Shown: positions 44,171 through 52,147 of the stretch, in pieces | Layout: the number at the start of each line of letters is the position of its first letter | Numbering within the stretch: position 1 is the stretch's first letter | NCBI RefSeq assembly: GCF_031846445.1 | Contig: NZ_JAVRHR010000001.1 | Span: 558,001 to 622,000, forward strand | Source: Croceitalea rosinachiae | GTDB taxonomy: Bacteria; Bacteroidota; Bacteroidia; Flavobacteriales; Flavobacteriaceae | DNA: 64,000 bases | Direction of reading: 5' to 3' | Made by a program: the position numbers and the translations under genes | The notes under the pieces: model-generated | The model's database searches: none | What the model was told of the DNA's origin: nothing | The model's input: the letters and a program-made list of their open reading frames with translations, nothing else

Positions 44171-45520
44171 TCACTCTCCCATATTATTCAATTCTTCGCT
44201 AAACTTTTCAATGGCCAAGGCTTCTTCTTGATAATTCCGGTCAAGCAGCCAATATTTGAATTCTACCAAACACCAAGGCATGAAAAGATATTGCTCGGGG
44301 TTGTTTTCTTTTTCATGGAAATAAATCTCTTTGCACTCTTCTACGCCATCGGTTAAGATATGTTCGCTTAACTTCAAATGAATAGGGATTGCCCATGGAA
44401 GTAAGGGCTTTTCATCTAAAACCAATTCCAAAAAAGTGTCGGCAGAAATCCAACTTGGAAAGTAATCTCCATTGGTCATCACCACAATAGCCATAGATTT
44501 TTCTGGTAAAAAGGCAAAATGGGCTTTAAAACCGTCATCACCCCCATTGTGTTCATACTTTTTATAATCACCCAATGACCTTGAAAACCAACTAAGACAA
44601 ATACTGTCTTTGTTACCAATGCTAACTTGTGGATTGATGAGTTGCTCATAGCTGCTTTCGTTAAATAGTTGTTTGCCCTTAATCTTCCCTTTATTCAAAT
44701 ACAATTGTGCCCATTTCATCATATCCTCAACATTGGATTGCAATGTAGAACTAGGGGCATGTATTCTGTTATACGGATAAATAGAACTTTCTTCCATTTT
44801 AAAAGTAGGGCCCAAAACATGGGGTTTGGTTGCAAGTTCCTCAGGAACATCTGGTTTGTAAAACGTGCTATTGATCATGCCCGCAGGTTCAAAAATGTGT
44901 TTTTTCATATAGTCCTCAAAAGTAGACCCGGAGACTTTGGCAATGACATCGGCCAGTATATCAAAGGCGGCATTACTGTAATCATAACTTGTGCCGGGGG
45001 CAAAGTCTAAAGAATCAGCAGAAAACTGGCGGATATACTTTTCAGCGGCAGCAGCGTCGTACTGGGGATTGTCCCATTCATAATCCTCTACATCGGCAAT
45101 TCCAGAAGTATGGTTGAGCATTTGGCGTATTGTTATGTCTTTATAACGACTGTCGTTCATTTTAAAATAAGATAGATAGGCCACTAGGGGTTTATCCAAG
45201 TCTATTTTTCCTTTTTCCACAAGCTGCATTATGGCCGTGGCTGCAAAGGGCTTGGATACGGACGCCATATGAAAAACGGATTTTGTAGTGATCGCATCCT
45301 GAGAGTTTAGGCTTCGCACCCCAAACCCTTTAGCGTAAATTATGCTGTCGTCTTTTATTATTCCAACGGCTAGGCCCGGCAGTTTATAGGATTCTTTTTG
45401 CACAGACGCAAGGGAATCCAATGCCCTATGTATGGGACTCGGTGATGGTGTACTTTCTTTTTGTGTTTGGCAGCTTAGTACCAGTAAAGCTGTAACCAGT
45501 AAAATGACGAGAGTTTTCAT
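44171..45520 (-). CDS. Class C beta-lactamase-like serine hydrolase lipoprotein
   Basis: 449 residues. Lipoprotein signal LLVLSC with Cys at 17. Serine-hydrolase triad motifs: SVSK (87-90, nucleophile Ser87), YSN (181-183) and HNGG (324-327) in place of KTG. The family includes esterases, D-aminopeptidases and carboxypeptidases; resistance is not implied. The last ~60 residues are an extra tail. It is co-transcribed with DUF1028. Confidence 0.87.
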   Translation of the reverse strand: MKTLVILLVTALLVLSCQTQKESTPSPSPIHRALDSLASVQKESYKLPGLAVGIIKDDSIIYAKGFGVRSLNSQDAITTKSVFHMASVSKPFAATAIMQLVEKGKIDLDKPLVAYLSYFKMNDSRYKDITIRQMLNHTSGIADVEDYEWDNPQYDAAAAEKYIRQFSADSLDFAPGTSYDYSNAAFDILADVIAKVSGSTFEDYMKKHIFEPAGMINSTFYKPDVPEELATKPHVLGPTFKMEESSIYPYNRIHAPSSTLQSNVEDMMKWAQLYLNKGKIKGKQLFNESSYEQLINPQVSIGNKDSICLSWFSRSLGDYKKYEHNGGDDGFKAHFAFLPEKSMAIVVMTNGDYFPSWISADTFLELVLDEKPLLPWAIPIHLKLSEHILTDGVEECKEIYFHEKENNPEQYLFMPWCLVEFKYWLLDRNYQEEALAIEKFSEELNNMGE

Positions 45521-45616
45521 GCTTTAGTTTTAATCGGTTTCTTGACAAAGATTTATCGTTTTGAATAAATGTTACACTAAGAGGCCAAATAATGAGTCCA
45601 ACTGCGTGCAATGGGA

Positions 45617-46720
45617 CTATTGCCTGTCTTTTTTATATTGAAATGGCGAAACCCCTAACTTGTTTTTAAAAATTCTATAAAAACTGCTCTTGGAATTGAA
45701 TCCGCAACTGAGCCCAATAGCTGTGATGGTATATTTATAACTATCCGTAGATACCAGTCTTCTTTTGGCTTCCTCTACTCTGTACCCGTTAATGAAGTCA
45801 TAGAAAGGGATTCCAAGTACATTGTTAAACAGAAAAGATAATCTTCGCGGGTGTATCTTTACTTTTTCGGACAACATGGACAACGTAAGATTGGGAATAA
45901 GAAAAGTTTTGTCGGTTTCTATAAGGGCCTTTAAGTGATTGGCCTCTTCTTTGTCCTTATTGGATACAACATCATACGGATGGGTATTTTCATCTAATGC
46001 AAGATCTGGGATAAATACGGTCAATTGTGAAAAGCCGTAGTACCCCACATAAACAATGGCCAATACGAGAAATACAAGAGTAATATAAGCGTCCCATTCC
46101 ACATCATATCCAAAGTAAATCTCATTGACCGTAATGAGGAGATCTACAACCACAACTAATAGAAAACTTATCAGGAATTTTAGCAACCAAGAAAACCCTT
46201 CTTCGGTAATGGATGAGTAATGGATTTTCATCCTCTTTTTTGATTGAAAAAACAATTTTAGGGCAAGTATAAAATAAACAATACCGAAAACATCTTTGAC
46301 CAAGGCCAAATTAATCATATTGTAAATTTTTATCGGGTAATGGAACAAGAGTTCACCCGATAAACTATTTAATAGCTCGGGGAAAGAATAAAATAGAACA
46401 TAAATGATAAAAGGCATGAAATGTTTGCCATTCTTCCTAAAAAAAAAATTGTGGTCGAGAAAAATAGATTTCACATAGACATATACCAGTGGGGGGATGC
46501 AAAATCTAGCCCCATCTTCAAAAAAATATGTGATTATATAGCTGTATTTTAAGCCAAGAAGTCCAAAATAAAAATGGGAAATAACCACTAAAATATAAAG
46601 CCAAAAAACAATGAGTACCTTTTGGGGTAGTGCCTTGTTCCTTTTTCTAAAGAGATTGGCCAGCGCAATCAGGTTCAATACAATACCTGCTATTAGAATA
46701 AATTGTATGAGTTGTTCCAT
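45617..46720 (-). CDS. Membrane-bound AraC-family regulator
   Basis: 367 residues from the ATG at 46720. Six or seven N-terminal membrane helices (about 5-235), then a cytosolic AraC DNA-binding domain at the end (MLSEKVKIHPRRLSFLFNN, YRVEEAKRRLV, ITAIGLSCGFNSKSSFYRIFKNKLGVSPFQYKK). It probably senses an envelope or external signal and controls the serine hydrolase/DUF1028 operon beside it. Confidence 0.88.
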   Translation of the reverse strand: MEQLIQFILIAGIVLNLIALANLFRKRNKALPQKVLIVFWLYILVVISHFYFGLLGLKYSYIITYFFEDGARFCIPPLVYVYVKSIFLDHNFFFRKNGKHFMPFIIYVLFYSFPELLNSLSGELLFHYPIKIYNMINLALVKDVFGIVYFILALKLFFQSKKRMKIHYSSITEEGFSWLLKFLISFLLVVVVDLLITVNEIYFGYDVEWDAYITLVFLVLAIVYVGYYGFSQLTVFIPDLALDENTHPYDVVSNKDKEEANHLKALIETDKTFLIPNLTLSMLSEKVKIHPRRLSFLFNNVLGIPFYDFINGYRVEEAKRRLVSTDSYKYTITAIGLSCGFNSKSSFYRIFKNKLGVSPFQYKKDRQ

Positions 46721-46864
46721 CACCAATCCAAATGTACCAGTTCAATTAATACCTTATACTTTTCGTCCACTCAACAAAAACAATTTGTAAATAAAAAGCT
46801 CTTGCGGTTTTTTAGAATCTCCTAAAAGTATAAAACCTCAATAAACTTTGGTATCTGAGAAAGA

Positions 46865-46890
46865 AGTTTGATTCTTGCCAAGACTACCAA
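46865..46890. repeat. Imperfect direct repeat of the tRNA-Arg 3' end (possible att relic)
   Basis: AGTTTGATTCTTGCC at 46865-46879 matches tRNA-Arg positions 43138-43152 (AGTTCGATTCTTGCC) with one mismatch; continuing to 46890 the match is 21 of 26. Such copies mark the far end of elements integrated at tRNA 3' ends. It sits exactly before the stop of the next gene. No integrase is visible between the repeats. Confidence 0.5.
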
Positions 46891-47295
46891 TTAAAAATTT
46901 GTTTTCTCAGCAAAAACCTTCTGCAGACTAATCCTGCTTAAAGGTTTATCAAAATAACCTGCTACCTTTTTATGTTCTTTAGCTATTGCCCTATCCTTAG
47001 CATTTACAAATGCAGATAACACGTATATTTTAGGAAAAGAAATTCTTTTGGTCAGCTTTTTTAAGTTTTCGAGGAACTGCCATCCATCCATATCATCCAT
47101 GATAAGGTCTAGAAAGATCAGTGACGGCAAAGGTTCTTTATTGGCAACCAGCAAAGATGCTGCCTCTAGGGCTTCTTCTGCATTGGAGAACGTTTCAATC
47201 GCAAGTTGCTCATCGTATTGTTGAAGACAATACCTAGTAGCAAATTGTGAGACCATGTCGTCATCAATAATCCAAGTGGTGGTTCGCATGCGCAT
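46891..47295 (-). CDS. Single-domain response regulator (CheY-like)
   Basis: 134 residues from the ATG at 47295; an ATG at 47289 is also possible. Receiver domain only: WIIDDDMVSQF, phospho-Asp in SLIFLDLIMDDMDGWQFL, switch Ser in YVLSAF, and FDKPL. No output domain, so it acts by phosphotransfer or protein binding. Its kinase is not adjacent. Confidence 0.9.
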   Translation of the reverse strand: MRMRTTTWIIDDDMVSQFATRYCLQQYDEQLAIETFSNAEEALEAASLLVANKEPLPSLIFLDLIMDDMDGWQFLENLKKLTKRISFPKIYVLSAFVNAKDRAIAKEHKKVAGYFDKPLSRISLQKVFAEKTNF

Positions 47296-47433
47296 TATGC
47301 TTTGCTGACTAATACTAATCAACAATTAAGTTTACAAAACTAAGACCTTATGACCAGTGCCACGAATAATGTCGTTTTATGGTCAAAAGCCTCTGCATAA
47401 CGTCAAAATCTATCGAAATATTGAGTCATACTG

Positions 47434-47847
47434 CTAATGTGGGAGTTTATTTTTTAGTAACCCATAAACAAAAGTACCTAGCAATGCCCCAAAAATAACC
47501 ACAAGAATGGGAAGAAACCCTGCGCCAAGCAACGTATACATGGGCCCTGGGCAGGCACCAGCTAAAGCCCAGCCCAGCCCAAATAAAATTCCTCCAATAG
47601 CATAACGGGCAATCGACTTTTCTTTATCCGCGATTTTAATTTCTTCCCCAAATAACGATTTTTTATTGCCCCTCTTTATCCATTGCGTAAATAGAACCCC
47701 TAAAACCAATGCCGAACCAATAATACCGTACATATGAAAAGCGTCAAATTGAAACATCTCATAAATACGAAACCAAGAGGCTGCTTCTGATTTAAATAAT
47801 ACGATTCCAAAAAATATACCTACAATCAAATAAATTAAATCTCGCAT
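47434..47847 (-). CDS. YeeE/YedE-family sulfur permease half (DUF6691)
   Basis: 137 residues, about four membrane helices. GWALAGACPGPMYTLLGAGF carries the conserved Cys motif of the YeeE/YedE family, which moves thiosulfate or sulfane sulfur along membrane cysteines (shown for YeeE/TsuA). In Bacteroidota the carrier is often split into two genes, as here; the partner is 3 bp upstream. Confidence 0.88.
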   Translation of the reverse strand: MRDLIYLIVGIFFGIVLFKSEAASWFRIYEMFQFDAFHMYGIIGSALVLGVLFTQWIKRGNKKSLFGEEIKIADKEKSIARYAIGGILFGLGWALAGACPGPMYTLLGAGFLPILVVIFGALLGTFVYGLLKNKLPH

Positions 47848-47850
47848 ATC

Positions 47851-48408
47851 TTAAAATAGTAATGGGAAAATAAAATGAATCATAAGCAATCCACCAGCGA
47901 AGAAACCGATAACGGCTATTAGAGAAGGTAGTTGTAAATTACTGAGCCCAGATATTGCATGCCCCGAGGTACAACCTCCAGCATATCGAGCGCCGAAACC
48001 AACCAAAAAACCTCCTAAAACTAAAATGAATAGCGTCTTAGGGTCAGAAAAAACCTCATTGGCAAAAAACTCAGTTGGCATATAAGAGCTGCCTGCACTA
48101 TGAAACCCGAGCTGTTTTAATTTGGCAACGGTTTCTGTACTTATCGCAACCGACTCATCAATTGTGAGAAAATTAACTGCCACAAATCCGCCCATAATAA
48201 CCCCTACCATAACAATGAGATTCCATCGTTGCGATTTCCAATCAAATCTGAAAAATTCAGCAGCCTTATCACCCCCAGCAATAGTACAAAGGGTTCTAAG
48301 ATTAGAAGACATGCCGAAACGCTTACCGAGCATAATTAAAATTGCCATTGTAAAGGCAATTAAAGGGCCAGAAACATACCATGGCCAAGGTTTTAAAATA
48401 CTATCCAT
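47851..48408 (-). CDS. YeeE/YedE-family sulfur permease half
   Basis: 185 residues, about five helices. GARYAGGCTSGHAISGLSNL is the other signature Cys motif of YeeE/YedE sulfur carriers. With the DUF6691 half it should form a full thiosulfate/sulfane-sulfur uptake protein. Transcribed with DUF2892 from the Crp/Fnr-type promoter at 48785. Confidence 0.9.
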   Translation of the reverse strand: MDSILKPWPWYVSGPLIAFTMAILIMLGKRFGMSSNLRTLCTIAGGDKAAEFFRFDWKSQRWNLIVMVGVIMGGFVAVNFLTIDESVAISTETVAKLKQLGFHSAGSSYMPTEFFANEVFSDPKTLFILVLGGFLVGFGARYAGGCTSGHAISGLSNLQLPSLIAVIGFFAGGLLMIHFIFPLLF

Positions 48409-48473
48409 ACCTGAAATTTTTACAAAGAAAGGTCAACAATAAATCTAAGCTTATCGTTTTGACTACAAGCCTA

Positions 48474-48680
48474 TTAATTTTTAACCTTACAAGTATTCAA
48501 TCCGAAAATACGGTACAATGGGCAAATACTAATAAAACTGGTCAAAATGAATATCCCTGAAAGCGCTAATAATGCGTATGCCAAAGTGCCCTCAATTACT
48601 TGGAAGTAGTATAAGGTAATAATGCTTAGCGCTATAACAAAACGGATAATGCGGTCTACACCGCCCATATTTTTTTTCAT
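48474..48680 (-). CDS. DUF2892 (YgaP-like) membrane protein
   Basis: 68 residues. MKKNMGGVDRIIRFVIALSIITLYYF then a second helix and CPLYRIFGLNTC, the pattern of DUF2892, which in YgaP follows a rhodanese domain. Two C-terminal Cys (CPLYRIFGLNTC) may take part in sulfur transfer. Next to YeeE/YedE genes this fits a role in sulfane-sulfur handling. Confidence 0.88.
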   Translation of the reverse strand: MKKNMGGVDRIIRFVIALSIITLYYFQVIEGTLAYALLALSGIFILTSFISICPLYRIFGLNTCKVKN

Positions 48681-48682
48681 AA

Positions 48683-48781
48683 TTAGTTTTTTAAATTTTC
48701 AATGGTAACCACAATAAGAGTTATAAAAGCCATACAGCTGATACAAATCAATATTAATTTGTGCCACTTTTTTAATTTCAT
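48683..48781 (-). CDS. Possible 32-aa single-helix membrane peptide
   Basis: MKLKKWHKLILICISCMAFI and a short tail; one hydrophobic helix with two Cys. It ends 2 bp before DUF2892. The predicted transcription start falls on its ATG, so it would be translated from a leaderless mRNA. It could instead be a leader region read by chance. Confidence 0.4.
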   Translation of the reverse strand: MKLKKWHKLILICISCMAFITLIVVTIENLKN

Positions 48782-48784
48782 GGT

Positions 48785-48858
48785 CAAATCTAAAGTTCTT
48801 TAAACAAAAGAGTTGTAACCTTAGTTACATAGGGATCGTAATTTTTATCTTATTTTTA
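48785..48858. promoter_or_regulatory. Divergent promoters sharing one Crp/Fnr-type operator
   Basis: Palindrome TGTAACCTTAGTTACA at 48814-48829 (perfect 6-bp arms, centre 48821.5). Minus-strand -7 element TAGATTTG (complement of 48785-48792) drives DUF2892/YeeE; plus-strand TATTTTTA (48851-48858, one mismatch) drives the sulfite oxidase operon. The palindrome is centred exactly 36.5 bp from the last base of each -7 element, and neither promoter has a -33 box at the right distance, as expected for activator-dependent promoters. Confidence 0.75.
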
Positions 48859-48876
48859 AATTTCAACTTTAAATCC

Positions 48877-50097
48877 ATGAACCGAAGAAAATTTGCTTCA
48901 AAACTGACTCTGGCCACCATTTCTGGAGTTTTGGGCACTAAGTTAGTCTTTGGTAATCAAATGCCACGGCACTATATTCCTTTAGGTTTACAAGACCCAG
49001 ACCCTTTTAAACTGTTTCAAAAGGATAGCGAAATGGTATTGCTCAATGATAAGCCATGGAATATGGAAGCGCAGGCGCATTTGTTGAACGATAAGGTCAC
49101 CCCAAACAAGTTTATGTTCATTCGCAACAATGGTCAAATTCCTGAAAAGATTGAAGGTAAATCTTGGACATTAACCATTAATGGGGAATCCGTAAAACAA
49201 AAAAAAGAGTATTCGCTTGCTGAATTAAAATCTAAGTTTAAAAATTATACCTATCAATTGACCTTAGAATGCGGGGGTAACGGACGAAGTGAATTTAATC
49301 CGCCAGCAAAAGGAAACCAATGGACCATCGGTGCTGTTTCCTGTGCTAATTGGACTGGTGTTCGCCTGAAAGATGTGTTGGAAGATGTTGGCATAAAATC
49401 AGATGCGGTTTATATTGGCTATCATGCTGCCGACACCCATTTGAGTGGTGATTCCAAAAAAGAGCCCATTTCTCGCGGTGTGCCAATCGAAAAAGTTATG
49501 CAAGAAGAAACTTTATTGGCTTTTGAAATGAATGGCAAGCCCATTCCCATAGCTCATGGATTTCCTTTGCGATTAGTTTGTGGGGGCTGGCCAGCTTCTG
49601 CATCAGGTAAATGGATACATACGATAAGTGTTAGAAACCAAGTTCACGATGGTGCTAAAATGGGCGGTACCTCTTACCGTGTTCCCTGTGAAACAGTTGC
49701 TCCTGGAAGTAAGGTTGAAGATGCTAATATGTGCATTATAGAATCGATGCCCGTCAAATCATTGATTACATCCCCTAAAAGTGGGGCACTTGTCAAAAAA
49801 AGAAACACTGTTACGATAAATGGACATGCTTGGGCTGGAGAGTTACAGGTTTCGAAGATGGAATGCTCCATTGATTTTGGAAGTACTTGGCAAACTTGCC
49901 ACCTAGAGCAGCCTATGAATCGATTGGCATGGCAACACTTTAAGGTCGCCATCGATTTTCCAAAAAAAGGATATTATGAAATTTGGGCAAGGGCAACCGA
50001 TGAAAATGGAAAAAGTCAGCCTATGGTTTTGCCCGGATGGAATCCAAAAGGATATTTAAATAATGCTTGCCATCGAATTGCCATTAAAGTTGTTTAA
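48877..50097 (+). CDS. Sulfite-oxidase-type molybdopterin oxidoreductase
   Basis: 406 residues. Twin-arginine signal MNRRKFASKLTLA, so exported folded. Oxidoreductase molybdopterin domain with Moco-ligand Cys132 in LECGGNGR, then GVPIEKVM, GFPLRLVCGGWPASASGKWI; Mo-co dimerisation domain at the end. It resembles SorA/SoxC. It should oxidise sulfite to sulfate in the periplasm and pass electrons to the cytochrome encoded next. MoaC/MoaE for the cofactor are 6 kb away. Confidence 0.9.
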   Translation: MNRRKFASKLTLATISGVLGTKLVFGNQMPRHYIPLGLQDPDPFKLFQKDSEMVLLNDKPWNMEAQAHLLNDKVTPNKFMFIRNNGQIPEKIEGKSWTLTINGESVKQKKEYSLAELKSKFKNYTYQLTLECGGNGRSEFNPPAKGNQWTIGAVSCANWTGVRLKDVLEDVGIKSDAVYIGYHAADTHLSGDSKKEPISRGVPIEKVMQEETLLAFEMNGKPIPIAHGFPLRLVCGGWPASASGKWIHTISVRNQVHDGAKMGGTSYRVPCETVAPGSKVEDANMCIIESMPVKSLITSPKSGALVKKRNTVTINGHAWAGELQVSKMECSIDFGSTWQTCHLEQPMNRLAWQHFKVAIDFPKKGYYEIWARATDENGKSQPMVLPGWNPKGYLNNACHRIAIKVV

Positions 50098-50099
50098 AG

Positions 50100-50558
50100 A
50101 TGAAAAACAATTTTCAAAAACAGGTAAAGCTGCTTAGTGGTGTATTGAGTATTTTTTTAGTGCTGATTTTTATACTGTTTGTTGGATTATTCTATTTAAA
50201 AAATAACCCTAGTTTTTTACAACCAGAACTTGAAGAAGAATTGGTTGAAATTTCTAAAGAAGAAAACGACCAAATTGAAAATGGTATTCATGTGCAAACC
50301 GGGTTTATTGATGATGAGCATATGGATTTAGTGATTCAAAATTGTACCAGTTGTCACTCAGCCAAATTGGTCACTCAAAACAAAATGAGTGAAGAGGGTT
50401 GGAAAGCGACCATAAAATGGATGCAGGAAACTCAAAACCTTTGGGACTTAGGGCCAAATGAAGCCAAAATAGTGAGTTATCTAGCTAAAAATTATGCGCC
50501 GGAAGCCAAAGGACGAAGAGCAAATCTTGAGGTTGTTGAATGGTATGAACTGAAGTAA
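50100..50558 (+). CDS. Membrane-anchored monohaem cytochrome c (SorB-like)
   Basis: 152 residues with one N-terminal anchor (VKLLSGVLSIFLVLIFILFV) and haem motif CTSCH (C82, C85, H86). Met in KWMQETQ may be the sixth ligand. It starts 2 bp after the sulfite oxidase stop, so it is the probable electron acceptor of that enzyme. Confidence 0.88.
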   Translation: MKNNFQKQVKLLSGVLSIFLVLIFILFVGLFYLKNNPSFLQPELEEELVEISKEENDQIENGIHVQTGFIDDEHMDLVIQNCTSCHSAKLVTQNKMSEEGWKATIKWMQETQNLWDLGPNEAKIVSYLAKNYAPEAKGRRANLEVVEWYELK

Positions 50559-50564
50559 TTTAAA

Positions 50565-51437
50565 ATGGAAAAATATCTAGATGCATTCACCTCTGGGTTT
50601 TTAGGAACGGTTAATTGGACATGGAAATCCATTGTTTTTGAGGCGCCTTGGTACACCAATTATTTTTGGGGTTTGATTGTTATCTCTCTTGTTATATGGA
50701 GCTTAGAAATTATTTTTCCATGGCGAAAAGAACAGTCTGTCTTTAGAAAAGACTTTTGGTTAGATGCCTTCTATATGTTCTTTAACTTCTTTCTTTTTGC
50801 CTTAATCATCAATGGAGTTTACAAAGCTCTAGAAGCTATTTTTAACGATTTCGGCATTACAGCAACGAGTTTGGCGATTCTTGATTTTTCTGCTTGGCCA
50901 CAATGGGCTCAATTATTGGTCTTCTTTATCATTCTTGATTTTGTGCAATGGTTCACCCATATCATGCTGCATAAGTTTCCTGTACTATGGCAATTTCATA
51001 AAATTCACCATAGTGTAAAAGAAATGGGGTTTGCCGCCCACCTTCGCTACCATTGGATGGAAAACATTTTGTACAAACCCTTAAAAACCTTTGGTGTAAT
51101 GTTGCTTGGCGGATTTGAACCAGAACAAGCCTATATAGTTCATTTTGCAGCTATCACAATTGGCCATTTGAACCATGCCAATATTAAACTCACCTACGGC
51201 CCATTAAAATATGTATTTAATAACCCGGTGATGCATTTATACCATCACGCTTATCAACTTCCTAAAGGAAAATTTGGCGTGAATTTTGGAATAAGCCTTA
51301 GCTTATGGGATTATCTTTTTAGCACGCATTACGTGCCTGAAGATAGCGGTACAATACCCTTAGGCTATCAAGGTGATAATCAAATGCCAACAAGCTTTTT
51401 GAGGCAACTATTTTATGGCTTCAAAAAAGGAGATTAA
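50565..51437 (+). CDS. Sterol desaturase/fatty acid hydroxylase family membrane protein
   Basis: 290 residues with four or more helices and the di-iron His boxes HKFPVLWQFHKIHHS, HLNHAN, and HLYHHAYQ. These enzymes insert oxygen into lipid or alkane chains. It is 6 bp after the cytochrome gene in the same transcript, so it may take electrons from the cytochrome, or modify lipids for the sulfur-oxidising system; the substrate is unknown. Confidence 0.86.
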   Translation: MEKYLDAFTSGFLGTVNWTWKSIVFEAPWYTNYFWGLIVISLVIWSLEIIFPWRKEQSVFRKDFWLDAFYMFFNFFLFALIINGVYKALEAIFNDFGITATSLAILDFSAWPQWAQLLVFFIILDFVQWFTHIMLHKFPVLWQFHKIHHSVKEMGFAAHLRYHWMENILYKPLKTFGVMLLGGFEPEQAYIVHFAAITIGHLNHANIKLTYGPLKYVFNNPVMHLYHHAYQLPKGKFGVNFGISLSLWDYLFSTHYVPEDSGTIPLGYQGDNQMPTSFLRQLFYGFKKGD

Positions 51438-51485
51438 ACCGGATTCGTTACGCTAATATTTGACTTATCAATTCGTTCGCCTGTA

Positions 51486-51737
51486 TTACACCGATTGCCT
51501 CCATACTTGTTTTCCTCCCTTAAACAGCATAAATGTTGGAACCCCCCGAACCTTATATTTTGAAGCCAAGGCTTGATTTTTGTCAACATCAATTTTAACA
51601 ATTTTAGCCGTATCACCTAATTTTGCTTTTACATCAGCCAAAATAGGCATCATTGTTTTACAAGGTCCGCACCATGTAGCATAAAAGTCAATTAAGACTG
51701 GCCTTTCATCAGAGATTATATCTTCAAAACTTGCCAT
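51486..51737 (-). CDS. Thioredoxin, C-terminally frameshifted
   Basis: 83 residues with active site WCGPC (22-26) and cis-Pro VPTF. It stops early after KQVWRQSV; family members continue for about 14 residues. In the next frame the sequence reads GVIQANELISQILA and stops at 51448, exactly the expected helix. One missing G at the C-pair at 51491-51492 explains this. It could be a sequencing error or a true mutation; the final helix is not essential for the redox site. Last gene of the persulfide dioxygenase operon. Confidence 0.85.
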   Translation of the reverse strand: MASFEDIISDERPVLIDFYATWCGPCKTMMPILADVKAKLGDTAKIVKIDVDKNQALASKYKVRGVPTFMLFKGGKQVWRQSV

Positions 51738-51741
51738 AATC

Positions 51742-52140
51742 TTAATCTTCCGTTACCCAATCATTATAACCGCCAGAATAGTCGTACAGTTTAGTAAAAC
51801 CATTCTCTTCAAGCAGTTTCGCGGCTCTATTACTTCGCCCACCCATTTTACAATATAAATAAATTGGCGCATCTTTATCTAAGTGATCAATTTGTTTCAA
51901 AAAACTTTCGCTATTAATGATATTATAATTTACAGCATTACCTATATGACCAGCTTCGTATTCTTCTGGTGTACGAACATCAACAAGCTGCACTTTCTTA
52001 CCAATGACCTCAGCTTTAAGCATGGCCTTATTGATGACAATAATACTTTCTTTATTCACTTGCTTTTTAGGTTGCTCTTGACAAGAAAGTGCACAGCTAA
52101 AGAACACTACCAAACTAATAACGGTTAATAATGATCTCAT
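51742..52140 (-). CDS. Rhodanese-like lipoprotein
   Basis: 132 residues. Lipoprotein signal ending CALSC (Cys at 20). Single rhodanese domain: LVDVRTPEEYEAGHIGNAVNYN and the active-site Cys97 in YCKMGGRS. It carries persulfide sulfur on this Cys in the periplasm or outer membrane. It sits 7 bp after the persulfide dioxygenase and 4 bp before thioredoxin, which may reduce the persulfide. Confidence 0.92.
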   Translation of the reverse strand: MRSLLTVISLVVFFSCALSCQEQPKKQVNKESIIVINKAMLKAEVIGKKVQLVDVRTPEEYEAGHIGNAVNYNIINSESFLKQIDHLDKDAPIYLYCKMGGRSNRAAKLLEENGFTKLYDYSGGYNDWVTED

Positions 52141-52147
52141 TAAAGTT

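Noticed and set aside
44171..45520. Serine hydrolase as an antibiotic-resistance beta-lactamase
   Set aside because: It has HNGG instead of the KTG motif of true class C enzymes and an added C-terminal tail; the wider hydrolase family is more likely.
46801..46864. A full degenerate tRNA before the 46865 repeat
   Set aside because: Only short AT-rich matches (TAGAAT, CCTAAA, AACTTT) with wrong spacing; no cloverleaf can be drawn.
48474..48680. DUF2892 gene as a broken rhodanese (YgaP) fragment
   Set aside because: The stand-alone DUF2892 length is normal and the start and stop are clean.
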